DNA of 64,000 nucleotides, from the NCBI RefSeq assembly GCF_000424145.1, contig NZ_KE384137.1:520594-584593 (forward strand). Direction: 5' to 3'. The position numbers and the translations under genes were made by a program. Below are positions 51,268 to 59,689 of this stretch, one piece after another. Position 1 is the stretch's first letter. Each line of letters starts with the position of its first letter. The DNA is from Butyrivibrio sp. AC2005. GTDB lineage: Bacteria > Bacillota > Clostridia > Lachnospirales > Lachnospiraceae. Below the pieces are notes generated by a model that saw nothing but the letters and a program-made list of their open reading frames with translations, was not told where the DNA came from and made no database searches.

Positions 51268-51876
51268 TTATATATTTAAAAATTTAAACGGATCCTCATC
51301 GTGCAGAAAATGCTGAAGCTGATATGCTGCAAGAATTGCAACATGTTCCTCTTTAAGGATTCTTCTGACTTCATCTCTGTCTGCAATAACCACCTGAATC
51401 TCTTCGCTTATTTCCTGATATTTGTCAGTAATCTCACCATCAGCGTATCCAAATACCATAGCCACAGACTCGTCTGTCATACCAACTGATGAAAAGCGCG
51501 GAAGCTCATACATCGAGTCAACATCAAGAGGATGGAAATTAAGGCCTGTTTCCTCATGAAGCTCTCTCACTGCAGCTTCCCTGTAATCCTCACCGGGTTC
51601 ACAAAGTCCTGCGGGGAACTCATATATGTATGTGTTTATCGGATAACGATACTGTCTTACAAGAACCACCTTGTCCTTTTTTTCTCCACATAATGCATAA
51701 ATTGATACACCATCAGCCACATTTTTACCGGTGGTAATCATAAGATTATCTTTAGTTTTGGATCTGGATGCAACATAATAGTTTGAATGATGTCCTTTAT
51801 CATTCTCTCCCTCGACATGAAAAAGGTTTACAAATCTGTTTTCAGTAAGCTGTTCCAAAGAATTTATTTTTGCCAT
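51268..51876 (-). CDS. NUDIX hydrolase (ADP-ribose pyrophosphatase-like)
   Basis: 202 residues from the ATG at 51874-51876; a longer frame overlapping mntP is less likely because agaggaga lies just upstream of this ATG. The NUDIX box GLCEPGEDYREAAVRELHEE (continuing TGL) is complete. The preceding VVLVRQYRYPINTYIYEFPAG segment is typical of ADP-ribose/nucleoside diphosphate sugar pyrophosphatases. It hydrolyses X-linked nucleoside diphosphates with Mg2+ or Mn2+. It lies directly behind mntP on the same strand. Confidence 0.92.
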   Translation of the reverse strand: MAKINSLEQLTENRFVNLFHVEGENDKGHHSNYYVASRSKTKDNLMITTGKNVADGVSIYALCGEKKDKVVLVRQYRYPINTYIYEFPAGLCEPGEDYREAAVRELHEETGLNFHPLDVDSMYELPRFSSVGMTDESVAMVFGYADGEITDKYQEISEEIQVVIADRDEVRRILKEEHVAILAAYQLQHFLHDEDPFKFLNI

Positions 51877-51916
51877 ATTTTTATATGTTCTCCTCTTATA
51901 AAACTTGTTTGCCTCT

Positions 51917-52513
51917 TTATAGACCAATTATTCCTTTGACAAATATTTCTATTCCTATTCCGATTAGAATTACGCCACCTACTATTGTCGCTCTTCCGGC
52001 GAGTTTTAGGCCGACTTTCCTTCCAAGGTGAAGTCCTATTCTGCATATAATGAAGGTTACTGCTCCGATAATTAATGCGGAAAGCAACGCTTCAAATGTC
52101 TTGTACTCAGAAATGGTAAAGCCTACCGAAAGGGCGTCTATTGCAGTGGCAATCCCCTGAACCATAAGAAGTTTAAAGGTAAGAGGCTCTTTTTCAATAG
52201 GTTCATCACTTTTTTGCTCCTTAATTCCTTCAATAAGCATTTTCCCACCGATGTATGCAAGAAGTATCAGCGCAATCCAGGGAATAAAGGTTTGAAACTG
52301 TGTAAACAAAGTTGCAATAGTATGTACACATATCCATCCGATCATCGGCATAAGGAACTGAAAGCCTGCAAACGTACCTGCTATGGCGTTTTTCCTCTTA
52401 TTGCTCATGTCAGGGTCTGCGATAGCATTTGCTATAGACACAGAAAAAGCATCCATCGCCAGTCCCACGCCAAGCAAAATGGAATTACCTATAAGAAATA
52501 TTAAAGTTGTCAT
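51917..52513 (-). CDS. mntP: manganese efflux pump
   Basis: 198 residues, six transmembrane helices, with the two repeated MntP motifs GLAMDAFSVSIAN and ATAIDALSVGF carrying the metal-binding aspartates. It exports Mn2+ and protects against manganese excess. It is divergent from a CDF-type exporter with 89 bp between. No yybP-ykoY riboswitch fits in that space. Confidence 0.93.
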   Translation of the reverse strand: MTTLIFLIGNSILLGVGLAMDAFSVSIANAIADPDMSNKRKNAIAGTFAGFQFLMPMIGWICVHTIATLFTQFQTFIPWIALILLAYIGGKMLIEGIKEQKSDEPIEKEPLTFKLLMVQGIATAIDALSVGFTISEYKTFEALLSALIIGAVTFIICRIGLHLGRKVGLKLAGRATIVGGVILIGIGIEIFVKGIIGL

Positions 52514-52602
52514 TGAAATGCTCCTAAATTAATAATAAAAATATTATGCACTTGTAGCTATTCATAGTCAATTATTGACATATTCAGAGTATAATAAAAC
52601 TT

Positions 52603-53709
52603 ATGAGTGAAAAAACAGAAAACAGAAATAAAAAAATACTGGACACATCCATTATTGGAATTTTGGTCAATGTTGCACTTGTAATAATCAAATCAATTTT
52701 TGGTTTACTTGCAGGTTCCATTGCCATGCTTCTGGATGCCTTAAACAACCTCACTGATGTAGTAAGTTCCGTAGTAACGATAATAGGTCTTAAGCTCGCT
52801 GAAAAACGCCCCGATGAGGATCATCCCATGGGTCACGGCAGAATTGAATATATCAGTGCAGTAATAGTCGCAATTATCATAATTTATGCAGGTGCTACCG
52901 CGGGCTTCGAATCCATAAAGAAAATCATAAATCCTGCTGCAACCAACTATACCGGCTTTACCATAGCAATTCTTCTCATAACAATTATTACAAAATGCCT
53001 GCTTGGCAGATTCGTAAAAAAGCGCGGAGTACAATATAACTCTCCTGCCCTTGTGGCGTCCGGCCAGGATGCGATAAACGACTGCGTAGTTTCTGTTGCG
53101 GTTCTTTTATCTGCCATACTTTCAATATTGGCAAACATTCAGGTGGATGCGTTTATAGGCCTTTTTATAGCCATATGGATCACCAAAGCCGGCTTCGAAC
53201 TTCTTATTGATGACATGGACGATATTCTTGGAAGGCGGGCTGACAGAGAGCTTGCTGATAAGATAAAGAATTATATTGCAGACTTCGAGGAAGTGCTTGA
53301 TGTGCATGATCTCGTTTTACATAATTACGGTCCCGATCGTTTTATAGGGTCAGTTGTTATTGATGTAGACAGCAGCATGACCGCTGACAACATTTACACA
53401 ATATCCCACTATATAAAGGATGATGTACTTGATGCTTATAACGTCATTCTGAGTGCAATCGGTATCTGCGTTGTAAATAGTGAAACCAATGATATGCGGG
53501 AAGAAATAATACGACGCCTGGAACACATAGACGGCATCCTTCAGGTTCACGGAATACATATTGATAAGGAAAAAAAGCAGATCGACCTCGATATTATTAT
53601 CAGCTTTGATACCCCCTATCCTGATGCTACCCTTGATCACGCAAGAATGCATCTGACAGAGAGCTATCCTGATTATGAGATAGATATACACAGTGACAGA
53701 GATATATAG
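52603..53709 (+). CDS. cation diffusion facilitator, probably Mn2+/Fe2+ exporter
   Basis: 368 residues. Six transmembrane helices (residues 12-205) are followed by a cytoplasmic domain longer than usual (about 160 residues). Site A residues are in TM2 (LLDALNNLTDV) and TM5 (SGQDAINDCVV). The TM5 pair is DxxxD rather than the HxxxD of zinc transporters, a change associated with the manganese-type CDF group. Together with the divergent mntP this suggests a manganese-detoxification locus. An intrinsic terminator follows. Confidence 0.9.
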   Translation: MSEKTENRNKKILDTSIIGILVNVALVIIKSIFGLLAGSIAMLLDALNNLTDVVSSVVTIIGLKLAEKRPDEDHPMGHGRIEYISAVIVAIIIIYAGATAGFESIKKIINPAATNYTGFTIAILLITIITKCLLGRFVKKRGVQYNSPALVASGQDAINDCVVSVAVLLSAILSILANIQVDAFIGLFIAIWITKAGFELLIDDMDDILGRRADRELADKIKNYIADFEEVLDVHDLVLHNYGPDRFIGSVVIDVDSSMTADNIYTISHYIKDDVLDAYNVILSAIGICVVNSETNDMREEIIRRLEHIDGILQVHGIHIDKEKKQIDLDIIISFDTPYPDATLDHARMHLTESYPDYEIDIHSDRDI

Positions 53710-53747
53710 TGCCTCGGGCGAAAGTTGATTAAACATTTAAGTAATCA

Positions 53748-53794
53748 GGCTATTGCATGGTTTTCAGGCAATAATTCATGCGATAGCCCTTTTT
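53748..53794 (+). terminator. intrinsic terminator after the CDF gene
   Basis: 12-bp stem with one G-T pair (ggctattgcatg 53748-53759, catgcgatagcc 53777-53788) followed by cttttta. Confidence 0.8.
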
Positions 53795-53903
53795 ATGCGC
53801 TTTTAGCGGTATTTCAGTAAAATATTATTTATAAACTAATTAGGTTAAAGATAATATATTTATGAAATGGTGATATTATTACCAAACATGTTGATGACTG
53901 ATT

Positions 53904-53976
53904 AAAACTGAATAAACAAAAAATGGCCGGAACTAATTTTATTTCAGTTCCGGCCATTTTTTTGTTTATTCAGTTT
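53904..53976. terminator. very long inverted repeat acting as terminator
   Basis: About 31 bp of near-perfect stem (53904-53934 with 53945-53976) broken only by one extra T, around a 10-nt loop. It contains tggccggaact/agttccggcca and A/T-runs inside the stem that serve as U-tracts. It lies 9 bp beyond the stop of the small LexA-like gene. Arms this long are unusual for a simple terminator. Confidence 0.75.
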
Positions 53977-53985
53977 TAAAGAAAA

Positions 53986-54204
53986 TCAATTACATTTCAT
54001 AGGGATAAGCTGTAAGTTCCCTGTGCCAAAGAATAAAGAATTTCGAATCATGCCTATCCTGTATAAATTCAATATATAAAACATCTTATACATAATAATA
54101 GGTAATCCAAATGCCCTTATAAGTTCTTCGACAGTTGGCTGATAGCCATGGTTTCTAGAGTAATTCCCAACATACTCCGCAATTTTCAATTCAAGTAATC
54201 CCAT
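53986..54204 (-). CDS. LexA-type winged-helix DNA-binding protein, stand-alone
   Basis: 72 residues. The order of elements matches the LexA N-terminal domain without the protease part: a first helix (LLELKIAEYVGNYSRNHGYQ), PTVEELIRAFGLP as the helix-turn-helix entry, LNLYRIGMI as the recognition/wing region and FFGTGNLQLIP as the final strand. It could be a small repressor of its own or neighbouring genes. Shine-Dalgarno aaagga precedes the ATG at 54202-54204. It is divergent from the DUF6465/ParA pair with about 195 bp between, which would hold the control region. Confidence 0.68.
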   Translation of the reverse strand: MGLLELKIAEYVGNYSRNHGYQPTVEELIRAFGLPIIMYKMFYILNLYRIGMIRNSLFFGTGNLQLIPMKCN

Positions 54205-54400
54205 TTCATACCATCCTTTCGTCTTTTTGCTTTTTAAACCCTAATAAGGATGGTAGCTTAATTTTGTTATCAAACTGTGTTCATATTCTTAATAAAAATT
54301 GAACGGCTTTTAATTAAATATGTACAAAAATCAGAACCAATTTGATAAAATAGACATTGTTAATTTCACAATTACCATTACATCAAAGGGGGAATTAAAA

Positions 54401-54655
54401 ATGGCCAGAAAAAGTAGCGTAAAAAGAGCTCTTGAAGCTACAGGAAGCTTTGTAAGCGCACAGAAAAATATCGTAGTACAGTTCCAGAACAGAGACAGAA
54501 ATACCGATGAACTTTTAAAGCAGATCAAAGAGGATGCTCTCTCCAAGGGCGTATCAGAAGCTGATTTTGCCAAAGTTGATGTGTATATTAAACCTGAAGA
54601 AAACAAGGTTTTCTATGTTATTAATGACGAAGTCAATGGATGCATTGATTTCTGA
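54401..54655 (+). CDS. DUF6465 family small protein
   Basis: 84 residues from the ATG at 54401, with aaaggggg upstream. A basic N-terminus (MARKSSVKRALEATGSF) is followed by a compact alpha/beta domain (KNIVVQFQNRD, VDVYIKPEENKVFYVINDEV). The C-terminal pattern matches my recollection of DUF6465, found in Lachnospiraceae; function unknown. It lies 27 bp upstream of an orphan ParA gene, and the basic tail could contact DNA or ParA. Confidence 0.8.
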   Translation: MARKSSVKRALEATGSFVSAQKNIVVQFQNRDRNTDELLKQIKEDALSKGVSEADFAKVDVYIKPEENKVFYVINDEVNGCIDF

Positions 54656-54682
54656 TCCATTGATTTCCAAGGAGGATGAAAA

Positions 54683-55447
54683 ATGTCTACAATATTTGTA
54701 GTAGCCAACCAAAAAGGCGGTATAGGAAAAAGTACAACAGCAACAAATCTTGCCGGAATTCTGGGGAAACAGGCAAAAACTCTTTTAATTGACGCTGATC
54801 CGCAGTGCAACAGTACCAGCACTTACAACGCTCAAATTGAAGATGTTGCAACTCTTTATGACGTAATTATTGACTCTGATAAGCTTCCTATCTCTGAAGC
54901 AATACAGCACACTGAAAACGGTGATATTGTCGCATCCGATCCTCTGCTTGTTAAAGCTGAGAAGATGCTTGATGGTGATCTTGAGGGCTTCTACAGATTG
55001 AAGGATGCCCTGGATGAGCTTGAGGGTTATGAATATATAGTAATTGATACTGCTCCCTCTCTTAATATTATCCTGTATAACTGCCTTATCGCAGCTGATA
55101 AGGTTATTATTCCCGTTACAGCTGATTCTTATGCAATGCAGGGAATCAAGCAGCTTCATGACACAATTATGTCAGTCAAAAAGCGTCAGAACAGGAATCT
55201 GACTATTGCAGGACTCTTACTTGTAAGATATTCCGGAAGATCAAATCTGGAGCGCGAGACACGCGATAATATTGAGAAGGTTGCCGGACAAATGGACACA
55301 AAACTGTTTAAGACTGTTATTCGTGAGTGCATAAAGACAAAGGAAGCTCAGGAAAACAAGAAGCTGCTGATAGATTATGCACCTAAGTGTAATACATGTC
55401 TGGATTATGTTGAGTTTACGAAAGAATTGCTGAAGAAAGCTCAGTGA
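54683..55447 (+). CDS. ParA/Soj family ATPase without adjacent ParB
   Basis: 254 residues. The deviant Walker A (NQKGGIGKSTTATNLAG), Walker A' (LLIDADPQCNSTST) and Walker B (YIVIDTAPS) are intact. Such ATPases form dynamic dimers on DNA or membranes to position plasmids, chromosomes or protein complexes. No ParB, centromere-like iterons or plasmid replication genes are nearby; the only partner in the operon is DUF6465. The stop codon is 6 bp before dispersed-repeat copy 6, which can act as its terminator. Confidence 0.9.
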   Translation: MSTIFVVANQKGGIGKSTTATNLAGILGKQAKTLLIDADPQCNSTSTYNAQIEDVATLYDVIIDSDKLPISEAIQHTENGDIVASDPLLVKAEKMLDGDLEGFYRLKDALDELEGYEYIVIDTAPSLNIILYNCLIAADKVIIPVTADSYAMQGIKQLHDTIMSVKKRQNRNLTIAGLLLVRYSGRSNLERETRDNIEKVAGQMDTKLFKTVIRECIKTKEAQENKKLLIDYAPKCNTCLDYVEFTKELLKKAQ

Positions 55448-55453
55448 TGAGGA

Positions 55454-55555
55454 CCCCTCATCCGTCAGCTTCGCTGACACCGTCTACGCTCCGCTTCGGT
55501 CCGCGCAAAGCCATCGTCCCCCGGACGATGGCTTTGCGCCCCCCAGGGGGAAGGC
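55454..55555. repeat. dispersed hairpin repeat, copy 6 (long form), terminator-like
   Basis: 102-bp copy with a 17-bp perfect internal stem (gcgcaaagccatcgtcc, and its complement after ccc). It is followed on the + strand by ggcTTTTTTGATTTTTTC, so it can end parA transcription. It is the only copy lying 3' of a + strand gene, between convergent genes. Confidence 0.85.
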
Positions 55556-55643
55556 TTTTTTGATTTTTTCTTTATTTGCAGAAAGCTTTTTTATTGATTT
55601 TTCCTTTATTTGCATAAAGATTGTTATTGCATTTACTTCTTTA

Positions 55644-57203
55644 TTACAATTTAGTTGTCCACTTGGTGCAGTCGATGACCTCATCTGCAAGGTCTTCATA
55701 AAAATCAGGTTCGTGGCAAACCATAAGCACGGTGCCTTTATATTCCTTAAGTGCTCTGTGGAGTTCTTCCTTTGCGTCTACATCAAGGTGATTTGTAGGC
55801 TCATCGAGAACAAGAATATTGGATTCTCTGTTCATAAGCTTGCAAAGACGAACCTTAGCCTGCTCTCCTCCTGACAGAACCTTACATTTACTTTCAATAT
55901 GCTTGGTAGTAAGTCCGCATTTAGCAAGAGCAGATCTTACTTCGTATTGTGTAAATGACGGGAATTCATTCCATATCTCCTCAAGGCAGGTTGTCTCTAT
56001 ATCAGGCGACATCTCCTGCTCAAAGTATCCTATTTCTACATTCTCACCACGTGTTACCTTTCCTGAAATCGCCGGAATGATTCCAAGGATACTCTTTAAC
56101 AGTGTGGTCTTTCCTATTCCATTAGCGCCTGTAAGAACCACAAAGGTGTTTCTTTCTATTGCAAGATTAAGAGGCTTTGAAAGGGGCTCATCATAGCCAA
56201 TTACAAGATCCTTTAACTCAAACAGAAACTTGCTCGGTGTTCGCGCCGTCTTAAAGAAGAACTCCGGCTTTGGCTTTTCCTGAATTTTCTCAATAAGTTC
56301 CATATTATCAAGCTTTTTCTGACGCGCCATCGCCATGTTCCTGGTTGCAACTCTTGCCTTGTTTCTTGCAACAAAATCCTTAAGGTCCGCGATCTCCTGC
56401 TGCTGTCTGTTATAAGCAGCTTCCCTCTGTGCCTTTTTCACTTCATATACTTCCATGAACTTATCGTAATCACCAACGTATCTGTCCAGGCTGTGTGTCT
56501 GGCCGTCCATATGATAAATGATGTTTACTACGTTATTGATAAACGGAATGTCATGAGATATAAGAATAAATGCGTTCTCATACTCCTGCAGATATCTTGT
56601 AAGCCATACAATGTGCTCAGCATCAAGATAGTTTGTAGGCTCATCAAGGAGAAGGATATCGGGCTTTTCAAGAAGAAGTTTTGCAAGGAGTATCTTTGTT
56701 CTCTGTCCTCCGGAGAGCTCCGTAACATCGCGGTCAAGACCAAGCTCAAGGAAACCAAGAGCTCTGGATACTTCATCAATCTTGGAATCAATAAGGTAAA
56801 AATCATGGTTCGTCAAAAGATCCTGGATTGTTCCAAGCTCCTCCATATATTCCTCAAGCTGCTTCTCATCAGCCTCTCCCATGGCATCACAGATTTCATT
56901 CATTCTTTTCTCCATGTCAAAAAGAGGCTCGTAGGCAGAGGCAAGTACATCTCTTATGGTCATACCCTGTTTTAATACAGCATGCTGATCAAGATATCCT
57001 ACTTTTACGTTCTTTGCCCACTCTATGTTTCCTGCATCAGGCATCAGCTTTCCGGTGATAATATTCATGAAGGTTGATTTGCCCTCACCGTTTGCTCCTA
57101 CAAGTCCTATATGTTCTCCCTTGAGAAGCCTGAAGGAGACATCATCAAAAATGGCTCTGTCTCCAAAGCCATGTGTTAAGTGTTCTACATTTAAAATACT
57201 CAT
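55644..57203 (-). CDS. ABC-F family ATPase (YbiT/YkpA-like)
   Basis: 519 residues with two ABC domains (Walker A GANGEGKST and GANGIGKTT; signatures LSGGQRTKI and LSGGEQAKV) joined by the ABC-F linker (FVARNKARVATRNMAMARQK). There is no membrane domain. ABC-F proteins act on the ribosome, easing stalled translation or giving antibiotic protection. The length and linker fit the housekeeping YbiT/YkpA group better than a resistance factor. Confidence 0.92.
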   Translation of the reverse strand: MSILNVEHLTHGFGDRAIFDDVSFRLLKGEHIGLVGANGEGKSTFMNIITGKLMPDAGNIEWAKNVKVGYLDQHAVLKQGMTIRDVLASAYEPLFDMEKRMNEICDAMGEADEKQLEEYMEELGTIQDLLTNHDFYLIDSKIDEVSRALGFLELGLDRDVTELSGGQRTKILLAKLLLEKPDILLLDEPTNYLDAEHIVWLTRYLQEYENAFILISHDIPFINNVVNIIYHMDGQTHSLDRYVGDYDKFMEVYEVKKAQREAAYNRQQQEIADLKDFVARNKARVATRNMAMARQKKLDNMELIEKIQEKPKPEFFFKTARTPSKFLFELKDLVIGYDEPLSKPLNLAIERNTFVVLTGANGIGKTTLLKSILGIIPAISGKVTRGENVEIGYFEQEMSPDIETTCLEEIWNEFPSFTQYEVRSALAKCGLTTKHIESKCKVLSGGEQAKVRLCKLMNRESNILVLDEPTNHLDVDAKEELHRALKEYKGTVLMVCHEPDFYEDLADEVIDCTKWTTKL

Positions 57204-57287
57204 TCAATTTGCCTTTCGGTAATACTTATTGTTCATTCCATACGCAGCATTATAGCTTACACTCTTACCAATATCAAATAATTATAA

Positions 57288-57317
57288 ATTCCCGTCTTTC
57301 CATAGAAAAACGGGAAT
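57288..57317 (-). terminator. hairpin terminator after the NSS transporter
   Basis: 8-bp stem attcccgt/acgggaat (57288-57295, 57310-57317) followed on the minus strand by a weak T-rich stretch. Confidence 0.6.
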
Positions 57318-57333
57318 CCATAGTTTATTTCGT

Positions 57334-58695
57334 TTATGCAATAAGTCCCTGAATCAGAATTATAAGGATCAGTACCGGAAGAACAAATTTAAAGTAGTTC
57401 TTGAAAATAGCAGGCATAGCTCTTCCTGAGCCGGTATTGGTTTCCTCGAGATATTTATCAAATCCCCACCCAAACTTTACTGTGCAGAACAAGGTGAAAA
57501 TCAATGAGCCAAGCGGTAACAGGATATTGCTGACAATAAAGTCTTCTGAATCAAGAACATCTCTTGCACCTATAATATGAAGATCACTCCATACATTGTA
57601 TCCAAGGACACAAGGCATACTTGCTACCAGAATAAAAATCAGGTTGACTACAATAGATTTACCTCTGCTCCATCCAAAATTGTCTGATATGAATGCTACA
57701 AGATTTTCAAATACTGCTGTGACGGTTGAGAAACTGGCAAAAGTCATAAATACAAAGAAAAGAGTTCCCCATATTCTGCCCATGTTCATATTCATGAATA
57801 CCTTGGGAAGAGTTATAAAAATCAAAGAAGGGCCCTGAGCAGGTTCTACATTATAGCTAAAGCAGGCAGGAAAAATAATTAGTCCTGAAATAAGTGCTAC
57901 AAAGGTATCAAGAGCACATATCCTTACTGCTTCACCTGTCAAAGTGTGATCTTTTGACATATAACTACCGAAAATCTCAATTGCTCCAATACCAAGACTG
58001 AGCGTAAAAAATGCCTGGTTCATTGCAGCACTGATAACTTTTCCAATTCCTACTTCCATTGCCCTGTTCCAATCCGGAAGAAGATAAAATCTGACACCCT
58101 CTGCGGCATTACTTAGGGTTAGCGAATGTCCTGCAAGCACTATAATAAGTGCAAGAAGACCTATCATCATTAGCTTATTTACTCTCTCCAGACCATCAGC
58201 AACTCCAAGGCTTAAGACTCCAAAGCCAAAAAGTACTGTCAGGACCATAAAGATTCCCATTTCCTCCGGATCCGAAAGCATTTCCATAAATATATCGCCA
58301 ACCGCTTCAGGATCAACCTTACTGAATCTCCCTGATGCAAATTTAAAAAAGTAGGCAACCATCCATCCTGAAACTGTTGTGTAATACATCATTAGCAGAT
58401 AGCAGCCGATTATACACAACCATCCGTGAATATGCCATTTTTGTCCTTTTTTCTCAAGCTTTTGATAACCACGTACGACAGACATACCGCTTGCACGTCC
58501 GATTGCAAGCTCCATTGTCATTACAGGAATGCCCATCAGTACTAGAAATAAAAGATAAAATAGTACAAAGACCGCTCCACCATTGGCACCTGTCACATAT
58601 GGGAATTTCCATACATTACCGATTCCTATAGCACAGCCTGCACTTACAAGAATAAAACCAAGTCTGGAGCCGAAGCTCCCTCTCTTTTCTTCCAT
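57334..58695 (-). CDS. Na+-dependent transporter, NSS (SNF) family
   Basis: 453 residues, 11-12 transmembrane helices. The N-terminal signature GSFGSRLGFILVSAGCAIGI and NVWKFPYVTGANGGAVFVLF is diagnostic of neurotransmitter:sodium symporters (LeuT/TnaT-like). It would import an amino acid with sodium. gggga precedes the ATG at 58693-58695. It is divergent from an AraC-type regulator, which may control it. Confidence 0.94.
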   Translation of the reverse strand: MEEKRGSFGSRLGFILVSAGCAIGIGNVWKFPYVTGANGGAVFVLFYLLFLVLMGIPVMTMELAIGRASGMSVVRGYQKLEKKGQKWHIHGWLCIIGCYLLMMYYTTVSGWMVAYFFKFASGRFSKVDPEAVGDIFMEMLSDPEEMGIFMVLTVLFGFGVLSLGVADGLERVNKLMMIGLLALIIVLAGHSLTLSNAAEGVRFYLLPDWNRAMEVGIGKVISAAMNQAFFTLSLGIGAIEIFGSYMSKDHTLTGEAVRICALDTFVALISGLIIFPACFSYNVEPAQGPSLIFITLPKVFMNMNMGRIWGTLFFVFMTFASFSTVTAVFENLVAFISDNFGWSRGKSIVVNLIFILVASMPCVLGYNVWSDLHIIGARDVLDSEDFIVSNILLPLGSLIFTLFCTVKFGWGFDKYLEETNTGSGRAMPAIFKNYFKFVLPVLILIILIQGLIA

Positions 58696-58868
58696 ATTAA
58701 AATCTCCCCTTTAGCAAAAATATAAAATTTTGCATTTTACATTTTTTGATTAGTTCTGAATCATGTTTATATTTTATCATATTTTCCATATATAGCTTAT
58801 CTTACGTTTGCTAATTTTTATATGTATAATATAGCTACAAAATGCTTAATTTAATGTTAGGAAAGAGA

Positions 58869-59618
58869 ATGGCTATGAATTTTCATAAAGACTGGGAAGA
58901 AAACGAAATAATGTTATCTGAGAACGAAGTGACTCATCGTCAGCAAAATGATGAGTACATGTTCTATCAAAGTGTGTCTAATGGCGATGTTGATGCAGTT
59001 CAGGACAATATAGATCATCATAGGTTTCTTGACTCCAGTGGTACCGGTACCCTCTCAAGGGACCCACTTCAAAACCTCAAATACCATTTTGTAGTAAGTG
59101 TTGCCCTCATCACCAGAATCTGTACCGAGAAGGGCATGGAAATGGAGCGTGCCTTCAGACTTAGTGACTTTTACATTCAAAAGCTTGATGATATAAATTC
59201 CATTCCCGAGCTTTCAAATCTCCATTCCCAGATGGTTATGGATTACACTGTGCGCATGAAAAATCTGCGCCATAATGCGAACCTTTCAAAGACAACAAAT
59301 GAGTGTCTGAATTATATCTATGCCAACGTAAATGACCGAATAACAATCGATGATCTGGCTGATCATCTAAATACCTCCACCAGCCATATATCAAGACTTT
59401 TTAAGGAGGAACTTGGTATTTCTCCAAGCGACTATATTCGTAATGTAAAGCTTGATAAAGCAAAGAATCTCCTTAGATTCAGCGATTATTCCATAATTGA
59501 GATTTCGAATTATCTTACTTTTTCTTCACAGAGTCATTTCAGCAAGCTTTTCTTCGAGGATACGGGAATGACACCTAAGAAGTACAGAGAAACCTATTAT
59601 GGAACGACATGGAAGTAA
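58869..59618 (+). CDS. AraC-family transcriptional regulator
   Basis: 249 residues from the ATG at 58869 (aggaaag just upstream); ATG codons at 58842 and 58875 are alternatives. The N-terminal 140 residues form a helical sensor/dimerisation region of the type frequent in Lachnospiraceae, without a cupin. The C-terminal AraC domain has both helix-turn-helices (ITIDDLADHLNTSTSHISRL and IIEISNYLTFSSQSHFSKLF). It is divergent from the NSS transporter gene (173 bp between) and convergent with the GH16 gene; the effector is unknown. Confidence 0.9.
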   Translation: MAMNFHKDWEENEIMLSENEVTHRQQNDEYMFYQSVSNGDVDAVQDNIDHHRFLDSSGTGTLSRDPLQNLKYHFVVSVALITRICTEKGMEMERAFRLSDFYIQKLDDINSIPELSNLHSQMVMDYTVRMKNLRHNANLSKTTNECLNYIYANVNDRITIDDLADHLNTSTSHISRLFKEELGISPSDYIRNVKLDKAKNLLRFSDYSIIEISNYLTFSSQSHFSKLFFEDTGMTPKKYRETYYGTTWK

Positions 59619-59619
59619 A

Positions 59620-59652
59620 AATACACCTCAGGTAAATTGCCTGAGGTGTATT
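59620..59652. terminator. hairpin between convergent AraC and GH16 genes
   Basis: Perfect 13-bp stem (aatacacctcagg 59620-59632, cctgaggtgtatt 59640-59652) with a 7-nt loop. The minus side has a short T-run; the + side has none. Confidence 0.7.
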
Positions 59653-59689
59653 ACACAATAAAGTATAGGGAGTTTTATATGATAAGTTG

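Noticed and set aside
52514-52602. yybP-ykoY manganese riboswitch between mntP and the CDF gene
   Set aside because: Only 89 bp lie between divergent starts, and no conserved motif of that riboswitch is visible.
54683-55447. integrated plasmid with a ParA partition system
   Set aside because: No ParB, replication protein, mobilisation gene or integration boundary is visible around it.
55644-57203. antibiotic-resistance ABC-F protein
   Set aside because: Length and linker resemble the housekeeping YbiT/YkpA group, and no resistance context or leader peptide is seen.
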